A stretch of 64,000 bases of DNA from Pseudorhodoplanes sinuspersici (GTDB lineage Bacteria > Pseudomonadota > Alphaproteobacteria > Rhizobiales > Xanthobacteraceae), in contig NZ_CP021112.1 in NCBI RefSeq assembly GCF_002119765.1, positions 614,501-678,500 on the forward strand, in the 5' to 3' direction. The notes beneath the pieces were generated by a model. The model was not told the origin of the DNA, did not search any database, and saw only the letters and a list, made by a program, of their open reading frames with translations. A program made the position numbers and the translations under genes. Shown one piece after another: positions 1-8,335 of the stretch; position 1 is the stretch's first letter, and each line of letters begins with the position of its first letter.

Positions 1-1
1 G

Positions 2-1519
2 TCGAAAGAGTTTCCCGCAGGGCTTCTGGTCATCACCGGCGCGAACAGCGCGGTCGGGCTGCGCTCCATGCCCGCGCGTTACCTGTTCCTCGACGAGGTC
101 GATGCCTATCCGCCATCGGCCGACGAGGAAGGCGACCCGGTCGCTCTTGCCGAAGCGCGCACCCGCACCTTCTCGTGGCGCTCGAAAGTCCTGCTGGGAT
201 CGACGCCGACAATCCATGGCTTGTCGCGCGTGGAGCGTGAGTACGAGGCATCCGATCAGCGCCGCTACTTCGTGCCCTGTCCGCACTGCCGGGACATGCA
301 GTGGCTGAGCTTCGAGCGGCTGCGCTGGGACAAGGGCAAGCCCGACACCGCACATTATATATGCGTCGCCTGTGACGGGCGGCTCGAAGAGCACCACAAG
401 ACCGCCATGCTCGAGGCCGGCGAGTGGCGCCCAACCGCGCAAGCGCAGGACCCCGGCACGATCGGCTTTCATGTGTCGGCGCTCTATTCGCCGGTGGGCT
501 GGCTGTCGTGGGAGAACATCGCGCGCCTCTGGGAAGCGGCGACCACCGATGAGGCCAGGCGCAGCTTCAAGAACAGCGTGCTCGGCGAGACCTGGGTCGA
601 GACCGGCGAGGCGCCGGATTGGCAGCGTCTCTATGAACGCCGGGAATCCTGGCAGATCGGCACCGTGCCGAGCGGCGGCTTGTTCCTGACGGCGGGCGCC
701 GACGTCCAGAAGGACCGCATCGAGGTCGATGTCTGGGCTTGGGGCCGAGGTCTCGAAAGCTGGCTCGTCGATCACGTCGTCGTCGAAGGCGGACCCGAGC
801 AAGCCGAGACCTGGGAGGAGCTTGGTCTCCTTCTCGATCACACGTGGTTGCATGCGCATGGGACGCGGCTCGGTCTTGCAAAGCTCGCGATCGACACCGG
901 CTACGAGGCGCCGGCTGTCTATGCCTGGGCTCGCAGGGCCGGTCATGCGCAGGTCGCGCCCATCAAGGGTGTTGAGGGCTTCAACCGTGCGGCGCCGGTC
1001 GCCGGCCCAACCCACGTCGACGTCACAGAGGGCGGCAAGAAGCTTCGACGCGGGGCACGGCTCTGGACGATCGCGGTCGCCACGTTCAAGAGCGAGACCT
1101 ATCGCTTCCTGCGACTCGGGGCACCGACCGACGAAGAGATCGAAGCCGGCGCGCGCTATCCCGCAGGCTTCGTCCACCTGCCGCGCGGCGCGGAAGCAGA
1201 ATGGGTGAAGCAGCTCGTCGCCGAGCAGCTCGTCACCGTCAAGACGAAGCGCGGGTTTACGAGGCTTGAGTGGCAGAAGCTGCGCGAACGCAACGAAGCG
1301 CTCGACTGTCGCGTCTATGCGCGCGCCGCCGCTTGGATTGCCGGCGCCGATCGCTGGACCGAAGCCATGTGGCGGGACCTGGAACAGCAGGTTGGAGCCG
1401 CAGAGGAAGTGGAAAGCGATCCGCCGTCTGAAGCTTCCTCCGAGACCGTCGCCGGCATCGTTCGGCGCCGTCCGGAGCACCGCGGCCGGCGCGTCTTTCG
1501 ATCGAGCTATTTCAGCTGA
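2..1519 (+). CDS. Phage terminase large subunit, GpA family (5' truncated by window edge)
   Basis: This is the motor-nuclease that cuts concatemeric phage DNA and pumps it into the prohead. The open frame runs in from the left edge, and the first in-frame ATG (68) lies inside a conserved block, so the true start is outside the window. Visible are the stretch LRSMPARYLFLDEVDAYP, which carries the Walker B-type acidic run, and further on AGADVQKDRIEVDVWAWG, typical of the RNase H-like nuclease domain of GpA terminases. The C-terminus is basic (RRRPEHRGRR). It is the first gene of a lambda-type head cluster. The small subunit should lie to the left. Assignment to the GpA family is firm; packaging type (cos or pac) cannot be told. 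Confidence 0.93.
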   Translation, partial: SKEFPAGLLVITGANSAVGLRSMPARYLFLDEVDAYPPSADEEGDPVALAEARTRTFSWRSKVLLGSTPTIHGLSRVEREYEASDQRRYFVPCPHCRDMQWLSFERLRWDKGKPDTAHYICVACDGRLEEHHKTAMLEAGEWRPTAQAQDPGTIGFHVSALYSPVGWLSWENIARLWEAATTDEARRSFKNSVLGETWVETGEAPDWQRLYERRESWQIGTVPSGGLFLTAGADVQKDRIEVDVWAWGRGLESWLVDHVVVEGGPEQAETWEELGLLLDHTWLHAHGTRLGLAKLAIDTGYEAPAVYAWARRAGHAQVAPIKGVEGFNRAAPVAGPTHVDVTEGGKKLRRGARLWTIAVATFKSETYRFLRLGAPTDEEIEAGARYPAGFVHLPRGAEAEWVKQLVAEQLVTVKTKRGFTRLEWQKLRERNEALDCRVYARAAAWIAGADRWTEAMWRDLEQQVGAAEEVESDPPSEASSETVAGIVRRRPEHRGRRVFRSSYFS

Positions 1520-1560
1520 CCTGGCCAGCGCTTGCGAATAGCGAACAAACGGAGGGGAAC

Positions 1561-1824
1561 GTGAGCGGCGCGGAATGGGCAATCACCGCCGCCTTTGCGG
1601 CGCACGCGCTCGCGGTGATCGCCGCTCTCGTCAAGCTCGTAGCGTGGGCAGCGGCGAGCCAGGCGAAGTTCGAGGCTCGCCTCGATGGGATCGAATCGAA
1701 GGTCGACAACGACGTCGCCGGCCGACGGATTGTCGCCGAGCTGCGCGCTGACGTCGCGGCGATCAAGGCGACGCTTGCCGAACTCAAGGAGCAGATCCGC
1801 AGGTTCACTCCCGAGCGGCAATGA
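1561..1824 (+). CDS. Small membrane/coiled-coil phage protein, unknown function
   Basis: An 87-residue protein starting at GTG 1561 with a strong GGAGGGG ribosome site just upstream. Residues ~7-32 form a hydrophobic Ala/Val/Leu-rich helix that could span the membrane. The rest is charged with heptad-like Leu/Ile spacing (ELRADVAAIKATLAELKEQI), so a coiled coil is likely. It sits between terminase and the head-tail joining gene on the same strand. The layout, N-terminal membrane helix plus coiled coil, resembles the DUF1515-type protein at the far end of this prophage, but I see no sequence match. No function is assigned. Confidence 0.6.
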   Translation: MSGAEWAITAAFAAHALAVIAALVKLVAWAAASQAKFEARLDGIESKVDNDVAGRRIVAELRADVAAIKATLAELKEQIRRFTPERQ

Positions 1825-1903
1825 CCCACTTGAGCGGTGCTGCCGACGATCAGACTCGTGATGTGACCTGGCGAGCCGGATGTCGCGCTGCTTGGGCTGA
1901 GGC

Positions 1904-2116
1904 ATGACCCTGGAAGAGCTGACCGCGCAGCGCGACGCGCTGCTCGCCGCGCGCTTTCGCGGCGTGCGCACGGTGGAGGTCGACGGACGCCGCGTGACTT
2001 ACGCGAGCGACGCCGAGATGGCGGCCGCGATCACGGACCTCGAACGACGGGTCGCGGCATCCCAGGAGGGCGGCCGCAAACGCCGCATTCTCACGTCCGC
2101 CTCGAAGGGGCTTTGA
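1904..2116 (+). CDS. Head-tail joining protein, lambda gpW-like
   Basis: A 70-residue protein beginning MTLEELTAQRDALLAARFRG. It has the helix, short beta hairpin (VRTVEVDGRRVTYAS), helix (DAEMAAAITDLERRVAA) pattern and basic tail of gpW-type joining proteins, which sit at the portal and prepare the head for tail attachment. Its TGA (2114-2116) is followed at once by the portal GTG at 2117, so the two are translationally coupled, the same W-B order as in lambda. Length matches the family (about 70 residues). Confidence 0.85.
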   Translation: MTLEELTAQRDALLAARFRGVRTVEVDGRRVTYASDAEMAAAITDLERRVAASQEGGRKRRILTSASKGL

Positions 2117-3592
2117 GTGCTTGCTTCGCTGACAGCGTTCCGGCGGCGGGTCGGGGCCTTCATCGGCGGCTTCGAGGCGGGGCTGGCGAACCGCAGGCTG
2201 AAGGGATTCCAGCCCAGTCGCGCGCACCTCAACACGCTGATTGCCGCGGCCGGTCTCGACATCACGGCGCGTGCCCGCTGGCTAATTCGCAACAACGGCT
2301 ATGCAACGAATGCGATCGAGAGCTGGGCCGGTAACGTTGTCGGCGCCGGCATCAAGCCCTCGTCTCTGATCAAGGATGCCGGCGTCAAAGCGCAGGTCCA
2401 GAAGCTTTGGCTCGACTGGACCGACGAGGCCGACGCCGAAGGCTTCACGGACTTCTATGGCCTGCAACGCCGCGCGGCGCGCGAGGTGTTCATCGCGGGC
2501 GAAGTGTTCTTTCGCTTCCGCCCGCGCCGGCCAGGGGACGGGCTTACGGTCCCGCTGCAGCTGCAAATGCTGCCGTCGGAGATGCTGCCGCTCAACCGCA
2601 ACGAGGTGGTGCCCGGCGGCAACGTGGTCCGCCAGGGGATCGAGTTCGATCGGATCGGGCGGCGTGTCGCCTACCATTTCCTGCGCCGGCACCCAGGCGA
2701 CGTGACCGATCCCGGTTTGGCCGGCGAGGTGGTGCGCCTGCCCGCTTCCGAGATCGTGCACGTCATCGACCCGGTGGATGCCGGCCAGCTACGCGGCGTC
2801 TCGCGCTTCGCGGCCGGCATCGTGAAGCTCTTCCTGCTCGACCAGTACGACGACGCCGAGCTCGACCGGAAGAAGGTCGCGGCGATGCACGCGCTCTTCA
2901 TCACCACGCCCGCCCCGGCGGAGCCGCTCGATGCCGCGGAAGGCCGCGACGAGAACGACGAGCGCACCATCGACCTGCAGCCCGGCCAGATCACCATGCT
3001 GGAGCCGGGCGAACAGGTGCAGACATCGGCGCCGGCGGACTCAGGGCAGACCTACGAACCCTTCCAGTACCGCACGCTGCTGCAGGTGTCGGCCGCGCTC
3101 GGGGTGCCCTACGCGTATCTCTCCAACGACATGCTCAAGGCGAACTACTCGAACTCGCGCCTTGCGCTCCTCGAATTCCGCCGCCGGATCGAAGCCTACC
3201 AGCACGCCGTGGTGGTCTGGCAGCTCTGCCGCCAGGTGTGGGCGCGCTGGATGGACACCGCGGTGCTCGCGGGCGCGCTCGACCTGCCGGACTACGACAA
3301 CCGGCGGCGCGAGTACCTCGCCTGTGGATGGCTGCCGCCGAAGTGGGACTGGGTCGATCCGCTCAAGGACGCGCGCGCCGAGATCGAGCAGATCGAGGCC
3401 GGCTTGAAGAGCCGCACGCAGGCGCTCGCGGAGCGCGGCTACGACGCCGAGCAGGTCGACGCCGAAATCGCGGCCGATCAGGCGCGCGAGAAGTCGCTCG
3501 GGCTGAGTTTCCGGTCGAATGCCGCTTCAGCACCGGCAACGGATGAGCCGAGCGACACGTCAGCCGGCCAACAGGACAACGCGAATGTCTGA
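2117..3592 (+). CDS. Phage portal protein, lambda gpB family
   Basis: A 491-residue portal that forms the dodecameric DNA channel at one head vertex. It starts at GTG 2117, directly after the joining-protein stop. Family marks include ARWLIRNNGYATNAIESWAGNVVGAG near the N-terminus, the RPGDGLTVPLQLQMLPSEML beta region, and LGVPYAYLSNDMLKANYSNSR in the clip/stem region. The C-terminal ~60 residues are charged and low complexity. The end overlaps the protease gene by 8 bp (ATGTCTGA), the tight B-C arrangement of lambda-like heads. Confidence 0.93.
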   Translation: MLASLTAFRRRVGAFIGGFEAGLANRRLKGFQPSRAHLNTLIAAAGLDITARARWLIRNNGYATNAIESWAGNVVGAGIKPSSLIKDAGVKAQVQKLWLDWTDEADAEGFTDFYGLQRRAAREVFIAGEVFFRFRPRRPGDGLTVPLQLQMLPSEMLPLNRNEVVPGGNVVRQGIEFDRIGRRVAYHFLRRHPGDVTDPGLAGEVVRLPASEIVHVIDPVDAGQLRGVSRFAAGIVKLFLLDQYDDAELDRKKVAAMHALFITTPAPAEPLDAAEGRDENDERTIDLQPGQITMLEPGEQVQTSAPADSGQTYEPFQYRTLLQVSAALGVPYAYLSNDMLKANYSNSRLALLEFRRRIEAYQHAVVVWQLCRQVWARWMDTAVLAGALDLPDYDNRRREYLACGWLPPKWDWVDPLKDARAEIEQIEAGLKSRTQALAERGYDAEQVDAEIAADQAREKSLGLSFRSNAASAPATDEPSDTSAGQQDNANV

Positions 3593-4868
3593 CTTCCCGC
3601 ACCTGGCGTCCCGCGTATTCGGGACGCCGCTGCTGATCGCGCGCGCCAAGCTCGAGGTCATCCTCGGCGTGCTGGCACCGCGCTTCGCCGGCGGCACGCT
3701 GGAGCCGCTCGAACCGGAAACCGACCCACCGCCGCTCACCTCGGTCACAGTTGAGAAGATTGCGATCGTGTCGGTCGTCGGCACGCTGGTGAGCCGCTCG
3801 GGCTACCTCGATGCCGCGAGCGGGCTGCAGGCTTACGGCGATATCGCAGACGCCGTCGCCGCGGCGATGGACGATGCGAGCGTGCGCGGCGTCATCCTCG
3901 ACGTCGACTCTCCTGGCGGGGAGGTCGGCGGCCTGTTCGACCTGGTCGAGCAGATCAATGCCATCCGCGGCGCGAGCGAAAAACCGCTCTGGGCTGTGGC
4001 CAACGAGAGCGCGTTGTCGGCCGCCTATGCGATCGCAAGCGCGGCCGACCGGCTCTACGTCACGCGCACCGGAGAGGTCGGCTCGATCGGCGTGGTCGCC
4101 GTGCACGTCGACGAGAGCGGCGCGGACGCCAAGGCGGGGCTTTCCTGGACCTTCGTGTTCGCGGGAGACCGCAAAGTCGACGGCAATGCGCATGAGCCGC
4201 TCTCGGAACGCGCCCGCGCCACGATCCAGGCCGACGTCGATCGCCTCTATGCTGAGTTCTGCGCGGTGGTGGCCGCCAACAGAGGCCTGAGCCTCGACGC
4301 TGTGCGCGGGACGGACGCTGCGATCTACCGCGGCACGCTCGCAGTCCGCGCCGGTCTCGCCGACCGGCTCGGCACGCTCGACCTCGCCATCGCCGAGATG
4401 GCCGCCGAACTGGATCGCGCCGCGCCGGTGCGCGCGCCCGTCAACCCGACACTGAAGAGGAGCCTGTCCATGGCGACCAACGAGACTGAACACACGCAGG
4501 ATCAACCGGATGAGCGGCAGCATGCTGTCACTCCTGAGCAAGCGCCAACGAACGCTGCGCCACTGAGTCCGCCTGCGCCGGACGCTGCGACGACAACGGA
4601 AGCAGGGATCGCCGAAAAGCTGCGGGCGGAGTTTGCCGAAGTTGCCGCGGTCGTAAGCCAGGCCGCACGGCTCGGCGTCACGGTTGATGCCTCCGACGCA
4701 CTGAAGAAGGGCATCGCGCCCGACGCGCTGCGCCGCTCCGTGCTCGACACGCTGGCTGCGCGGGCCGAGGCCACAACTGTGATCGCGGCCGCCCCGTCCA
4801 CGCCGGTCGCCGGCGACAGCCCGATTGTCCGGCGTGCCAGAGAGCGCGCGGCAGCGGCGCGCGCCTGA
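3585..4868 (+). CDS. Prohead protease, S49 (SppA/lambda gpC-like) family, with C-terminal scaffold region
   Basis: A serine protease that matures the prohead. I start it at ATG 3585, which overlaps the portal stop; an upstream in-frame ATG at 3519 would lie deep in the portal gene. The core carries the S49 features: LDVDSPGGEVGG (oxyanion region), ANESALSAAYAIAS with the nucleophile serine, GEVGSIGVV, and FAGDRKVDGNAHEPLS with the likely base lysine. After about residue 295 the protein changes to an acidic, Gln/Pro/Ala-rich low-complexity and helical tail, which is the scaffold region. An internal start for that tail is listed separately. Confidence 0.92.
   Translation: MSDFPHLASRVFGTPLLIARAKLEVILGVLAPRFAGGTLEPLEPETDPPPLTSVTVEKIAIVSVVGTLVSRSGYLDAASGLQAYGDIADAVAAAMDDASVRGVILDVDSPGGEVGGLFDLVEQINAIRGASEKPLWAVANESALSAAYAIASAADRLYVTRTGEVGSIGVVAVHVDESGADAKAGLSWTFVFAGDRKVDGNAHEPLSERARATIQADVDRLYAEFCAVVAANRGLSLDAVRGTDAAIYRGTLAVRAGLADRLGTLDLAIAEMAAELDRAAPVRAPVNPTLKRSLSMATNETEHTQDQPDERQHAVTPEQAPTNAAPLSPPAPDAATTTEAGIAEKLRAEFAEVAAVVSQAARLGVTVDASDALKKGIAPDALRRSVLDTLAARAEATTVIAAAPSTPVAGDSPIVRRARERAAAARA
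4470..4868 (+). CDS. Candidate nested capsid scaffold protein (Nu3-like), in-frame internal start
   Basis: An in-frame ATG at 4470 inside the protease gene is preceded by GAAGAGGAG (4454-4462) at a good 7-base spacing. Translation from here gives a 132-residue acidic and helical protein (MATNETEHTQDQPDERQH...) that shares its C-terminus with the protease. Lambda encodes its scaffold Nu3 in just this way inside gene C. Seen: the start, the ribosome site and the sharp composition change at this point. Inferred: that the shorter product is made and acts as scaffold. No separate scaffold gene exists in the head cluster. Confidence 0.6.
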   Translation: MATNETEHTQDQPDERQHAVTPEQAPTNAAPLSPPAPDAATTTEAGIAEKLRAEFAEVAAVVSQAARLGVTVDASDALKKGIAPDALRRSVLDTLAARAEATTVIAAAPSTPVAGDSPIVRRARERAAAARA

Positions 4869-4893
4869 TCATGAAAACTTAAGGAGCACCGAC

Positions 4894-5283
4894 ATGCCTA
4901 CACTGACCATGGCGCCGACGCTCGGCGACCTGCTCAAGTACGAGCTCAACGGCAATTACAGCCGCGAGACCGTGACGCTCAAAGCCGGCACCAACTACGC
5001 GCTCGGCTCGGTGCTCGGGAAGATCACCGCCTCCGGCAAGTACCGCCTCTCGCCGGCGGCCCAGGTCGCCGGCGACGAGGGCGCCGAGACGGCAAACGCC
5101 GTCCTCATTGAGGCCGTCGATGCCACGGCTGCCGATAAGACTGGGCTCATCGTTGCCCGCGGTCCCGCCATCGTCTCGAAGGCCGCGCTCGTGTTTGATG
5201 CCTCCGTCGACCTGGCGGCCGAGAAGATCGCCAAGCATGCGCAACTCGCCGAGGCCGGCATCGTCTCCCGCGACACCGCCTGA
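4894..5283 (+). CDS. Head decoration protein, lambda gpD family
   Basis: A 129-residue trimeric decoration protein that cements the expanded capsid. Start is ATG 4894 with AAGGAG at 4881-4886. The pattern YSRETVTLKAGTNYALGSVLGKIT, then GAETANAVLIEAVDATAADKTGLIVARGPAIV, is typical of the gpD fold. It lies between protease and major capsid as in lambda (C-Nu3-D-E), and is followed by a strong hairpin terminator that separates it from the capsid gene. Confidence 0.9.
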   Translation: MPTLTMAPTLGDLLKYELNGNYSRETVTLKAGTNYALGSVLGKITASGKYRLSPAAQVAGDEGAETANAVLIEAVDATAADKTGLIVARGPAIVSKAALVFDASVDLAAEKIAKHAQLAEAGIVSRDTA

Positions 5284-5304
5284 CCTTCCCTAACCTCCCT
5301 GCCT

Positions 5305-5347
5305 GACCGGGCCTCGATGGGACCTCCATCGGGGCCCGGTCTCTTTT
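5305..5347 (+). terminator. Strong hairpin between decoration and major capsid genes
   Basis: A 16-bp stem (5305-5320 with 5326-5341, one G-U pair) closes a 5-base loop (GACCT) and is followed by TCTTTT. This has the shape of a rho-independent terminator or attenuator. The capsid ribosome site AGGAGA (5348-5353) begins right after it, so the hairpin may also set the relative amounts of decoration and capsid mRNA or protect the capsid mRNA 5' end. Confidence 0.75.
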
Positions 5348-5362
5348 AGGAGAACCGACTCT

Positions 5363-6385
5363 ATGGCCCCGATGATCAATCCCTTCGACGCGGGCGGCTA
5401 CACGCTCGCCGAGATGACCCAAGCCATCAACATCCTGCCCAATATCTACACGCGTCTCGGCGAGCTCGGCCTGTTTCGCTTCGAGGGCGTCACCCAGCGT
5501 AGCGTCATCATCGAGCAGGCCGAGGGCGTGCTGAACCTCTTGCCCACCGTGCCGCTCGGCGGGCCCGCCACGGTCGCCAACCGTGACACCCGCTCCATGC
5601 GCTCGTTCACGGTGCCGTGGATCCCGCATGACGATGTGATCACGCCGCAGGACATCCAGGGCGTGCGCGGCTTCGGCGTTGCGGACGCGGCCGACCCGCT
5701 CGCCACCGTCATGGAGCGCAAGCTCACCCGCATGCGGGCAAAGCACGCGCAGACCCGCGAATACATGGAGGTCAACGCGCTGCGCGGCATCGTCAAGGAC
5801 GGTGCCGGCGTCGCGCTCTACGACTACTTCGATGAGTTCGGCCTCGTGCAGCAGTCGGTTGACTTCCTGCTCGGCACCGCCGGCACGAATGTGCAGGCCA
5901 AGTGCCGTGAGGTGCTGCGCAATGTCGAGACCGAGCTCAAGGGCGAGACCATGAACGGCGTGCTCGCGTTGGTCAGCCCGGGCTTCTTCGACAAGCTGAT
6001 CGGTCATGCCAAGGTGGAGGAGGCCTACAAGTACTTCTCCTCGACCGGCGCGCAGCCACTGCGCGAGGACACCCGACGGCGCTTCCCGTTCGCCGGCATC
6101 GTGTTCGAGGAATACAACGCCACGGTCACGCTCTCGACCGGCGCGACCGAGACGCTGATTCCGGCGAACGAGGGCATCGCGTTCCCGCTCGGCACCATGG
6201 ACACGTTCGTGACCTATGGCGCTCCTGCGAACTTGATCGAGACCGTCAACACCGTGGGCCTGCCGATCTATGCCCGACAGATCGCGCGGCAGGATGGCAG
6301 CGCAATCGATGTGAAGACAGAGGCCTCGCCGCTCCCGGTCAACAAGCGGCCGCGGCTGGCGGTGAAGATTCTCACCAGCAATTAA
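5363..6385 (+). CDS. Major capsid protein, lambda gpE family
   Basis: A 340-residue HK97-fold capsid subunit. The N-terminal stretch (NPFDAGGYTLAEMTQAIN, LLPTVPLGGPA) and the middle (FTVPWIPHDDVITPQDIQGVRGFG) are typical of the Phage_cap_E family; residues QPLREDTRRRFPFAGIVFEEYN and the C-terminal PLPVNKRPRLAVKI also fit. Start is ATG 5363 with AGGAGA ten bases upstream. Length is normal for the family (about 340 residues). It is probably the most abundant virion protein. Confidence 0.94.
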   Translation: MAPMINPFDAGGYTLAEMTQAINILPNIYTRLGELGLFRFEGVTQRSVIIEQAEGVLNLLPTVPLGGPATVANRDTRSMRSFTVPWIPHDDVITPQDIQGVRGFGVADAADPLATVMERKLTRMRAKHAQTREYMEVNALRGIVKDGAGVALYDYFDEFGLVQQSVDFLLGTAGTNVQAKCREVLRNVETELKGETMNGVLALVSPGFFDKLIGHAKVEEAYKYFSSTGAQPLREDTRRRFPFAGIVFEEYNATVTLSTGATETLIPANEGIAFPLGTMDTFVTYGAPANLIETVNTVGLPIYARQIARQDGSAIDVKTEASPLPVNKRPRLAVKILTSN

Positions 6386-6418
6386 CCCTCCGAAGCCTTG
6401 GCGTAGGAGGGCTGATCG

Positions 6419-6736
6419 ATGGACGCGTTCGCTGCGGCGACCGACGCGCTGTTCGCCGACCCGAACATCGCGCGCGATGCCGTTTGGCGCGCGGGCGGTG
6501 CCGGCGCTGGTGTTGCCGTCCGCATCATCACCCGCCGACCCGACCAGGTCATCGGCTTCGGCGATAGCCGGGGAGTCCTGCCGACGATGCTGATCGACGT
6601 GCGCCGGGCGGAAGTTTCGGACGCCGCCAGCGGCGACACGGTGGAGATCGACGGCGAGATCTTCGAGATCATCGCCACGCCGACTGCGGATAGTCTGAGA
6701 CTCGTCTGGAGCTGCGAAGCTGCAGCGAGGTTTTGA
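6419..6736 (+). CDS. Head-tail attachment protein, lambda gpFII-like
   Basis: A 105-residue protein with Ala-rich N-terminus (MDAFAAATDALFADPNIARDAVW) and a beta-rich remainder (VAVRIITRRPDQVIGFG, DTVEIDGEIFEIIATPTADSLRLVW). Such short proteins directly after the capsid gene, often annotated as ATP-binding sugar-transporter-like phage proteins, form the ring that joins head and tail. It is the last plus-strand head gene before a minus-strand insertion and nearly touches the stop of the LuxR-type gene (6738). Confidence 0.75.
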   Translation: MDAFAAATDALFADPNIARDAVWRAGGAGAGVAVRIITRRPDQVIGFGDSRGVLPTMLIDVRRAEVSDAASGDTVEIDGEIFEIIATPTADSLRLVWSCEAAARF

Positions 6737-6737
6737 G

Positions 6738-7343
6738 TCAAAGCAAGATCAAACCGCGCCGGACACCGATGGCGACTGCGTCGGACCTGTTGCGAGCACC
6801 CAGCTTCGCCAATACCGAAGCAACGTGGAATTTTGCAGTGTGAATCGAAATCTTCAGCTCACGCGCAATGATCTTGTTGGATGCCCCGTGCGCAAGCAGG
6901 TCCAGGACCTCGCCTTCGCGAGCGGTCAGTGTTATCTCGCCTTCATCGATGTCAAGCGAGCGAGTGACCCGCGAGGGCTCGTCGAAAAGGCCGCGCAGTC
7001 CGTCCACTTCGGAGATCGCGAAGCCAGCCGCAACGATCATGACCGCGGCCCGCAGCAGGTCTGCGTCAACGGTCCGCGGCAAGATTGCGCGAACGTCGGC
7101 ATCCCCAGCGTCCGGGCCTCGTTCACTATCATCGATGATGATTACCGGTTGCGGCAGCGATGGCAGAGCATGATCCGCTAGTATTACGTCTGCGTCAGGG
7201 GCGTCATTGAGATCGAAACAGACCTTAAGGCGACTATCGCTCGCCAGGAGCGAAGCCACCCGTCTGACCAGAGCCGGGTCGGAAATGGCGATGCAGACCG
7301 CAATTTTTCCGCGAGACGCTGAGTGATCGCGGTCCGGGGTCAT
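6738..7343 (-). CDS. LuxR-type response-regulator-like transcription factor (prophage moron)
   Basis: A 201-residue regulator. The N-terminal ~115 residues resemble a divergent receiver domain (IAVCIAISDPALVRRVASLL, DADVILADHALP with an Asp at the phosphoacceptor region), but the spacing is short, so phosphorylation is doubtful. The C-terminal domain is a clear LuxR/NarL helix-turn-helix: LTAREGEVLDLLAHGASNK, IARELKISIHTAKFHV, and SVLAKLGARNRSDAVAIG. It is read against the phage late genes and lies 8 bases after the HtrA-like gene, so the two are very probably one operon. No partner kinase is visible. Likely targets are host genes or its own operon. Confidence 0.85.
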   Translation of the reverse strand: MTPDRDHSASRGKIAVCIAISDPALVRRVASLLASDSRLKVCFDLNDAPDADVILADHALPSLPQPVIIIDDSERGPDAGDADVRAILPRTVDADLLRAAVMIVAAGFAISEVDGLRGLFDEPSRVTRSLDIDEGEITLTAREGEVLDLLAHGASNKIIARELKISIHTAKFHVASVLAKLGARNRSDAVAIGVRRGLILL

Positions 7344-7351
7344 GACTTGAA

Positions 7352-8224
7352 CTATCTATGAGGCCGCTCACCGACCACAACCTCGACTCTCGTCTGCTGA
7401 TTGGCGCGCGTCACGTCGAGGGTAACGGTCGAGCCAACGGTATCGGGCCCGAGCTTCCGGAAAACGTCGTGTACGCCGTGGATCGGCGCGCCGTTCCAGG
7501 CAGTCAGAGTGTCACCGACGAAGATTCCAGCGCGCTTTGCGGGACCGTCCTCGTCGAGACTGACGACGACCGCGCCTTCCCCTCGCTTGCGCCGCAGGGG
7601 GTGAAGGCCAACGCCCAGGTAGCCGCGCGCAATGGAGCCTTTAGCCGCGAGCTGTTCCGCAATGCGGTCAACAGTTGCCGCCGGAATGACCAGCGCTCGA
7701 TGGCGCGGGGCGAACGCGGCAAGCCCGATCAAGTCTCCGGCAGCGTCGACCACAGCACCGCCGTGGGAGCGGCGACCGAGGGCAAGGTCGAGCAGGATTC
7801 GTCTATCGATCAGGCCGCCAGCCCAGCTCCGCCAGCTCTCGCCGCACTCCTGGACGATTCCGGATGCGGCTATCTCGCCATTGGTCCCTCGCCCGACGGC
7901 GATGGCCAGATGGCCCGCCTTCACGGCGCTGGCAGACTTCAATAGCTCCAACGGGGCCCCGGCGTCCCCCTCGACGCGCAGTAGCGCGATGTCGGTTGAA
8001 GGGTCGCGCCCAGCAAGCGTTGCGGCGACGGCCATGCCATCGGGCATCGTCAGCTCGAAGCGCTCGTCATCGCCGAGCGCTTCCTCGGCGGTGACGATCA
8101 AGCCGGCACGCCAGAGGATGCCGCTCGCGGCATTGCGAGTGCCTGGATTGATCGCCACGACGCGTTGCGCGGTCTTGTCGACGAGCGCGCGCATGGCATC
8201 GGAAAACTGGGACAAGGTCGTCAT
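7352..8224 (-). CDS. HtrA/DegP-like trypsin-fold protein with PDZ domain, catalytic residues replaced
   Basis: A 290-residue protein with a chymotrypsin-like fold (residues ~20-185) and a C-terminal PDZ domain (~190-285: GYLGVGLHPLRR, VVSLDEDGPAKRAGIFVGDTLTAWNG). Start chosen at the CAT on 8222-8224 with GGAG upstream; a longer frame to 8314 lacks a ribosome site. In the normal S1C triad positions, His is replaced (IVTAEEAL instead of TNNHVV), Asp is kept (DPSTDIALL), and the GNSGG serine site reads RSHGG, so Ser becomes His. It should be an inactive protease acting as a binding or scaffold protein. No signal peptide is seen, so it is probably cytoplasmic. It heads an operon with the LuxR-type gene. 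Confidence 0.82.
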   Translation of the reverse strand: MTTLSQFSDAMRALVDKTAQRVVAINPGTRNAASGILWRAGLIVTAEEALGDDERFELTMPDGMAVAATLAGRDPSTDIALLRVEGDAGAPLELLKSASAVKAGHLAIAVGRGTNGEIAASGIVQECGESWRSWAGGLIDRRILLDLALGRRSHGGAVVDAAGDLIGLAAFAPRHRALVIPAATVDRIAEQLAAKGSIARGYLGVGLHPLRRKRGEGAVVVSLDEDGPAKRAGIFVGDTLTAWNGAPIHGVHDVFRKLGPDTVGSTVTLDVTRANQQTRVEVVVGERPHR

Positions 8225-8335
8225 ACTTGTTACTCCGCGTGTTTGACCACACGGATATGGTGCGCCGCGGACAGAACCAACTGGCCAGATGGCTAGGGCC
8301 AGCCGCGCGTGCATCGCGCGTCCTGCTGATGAGCG

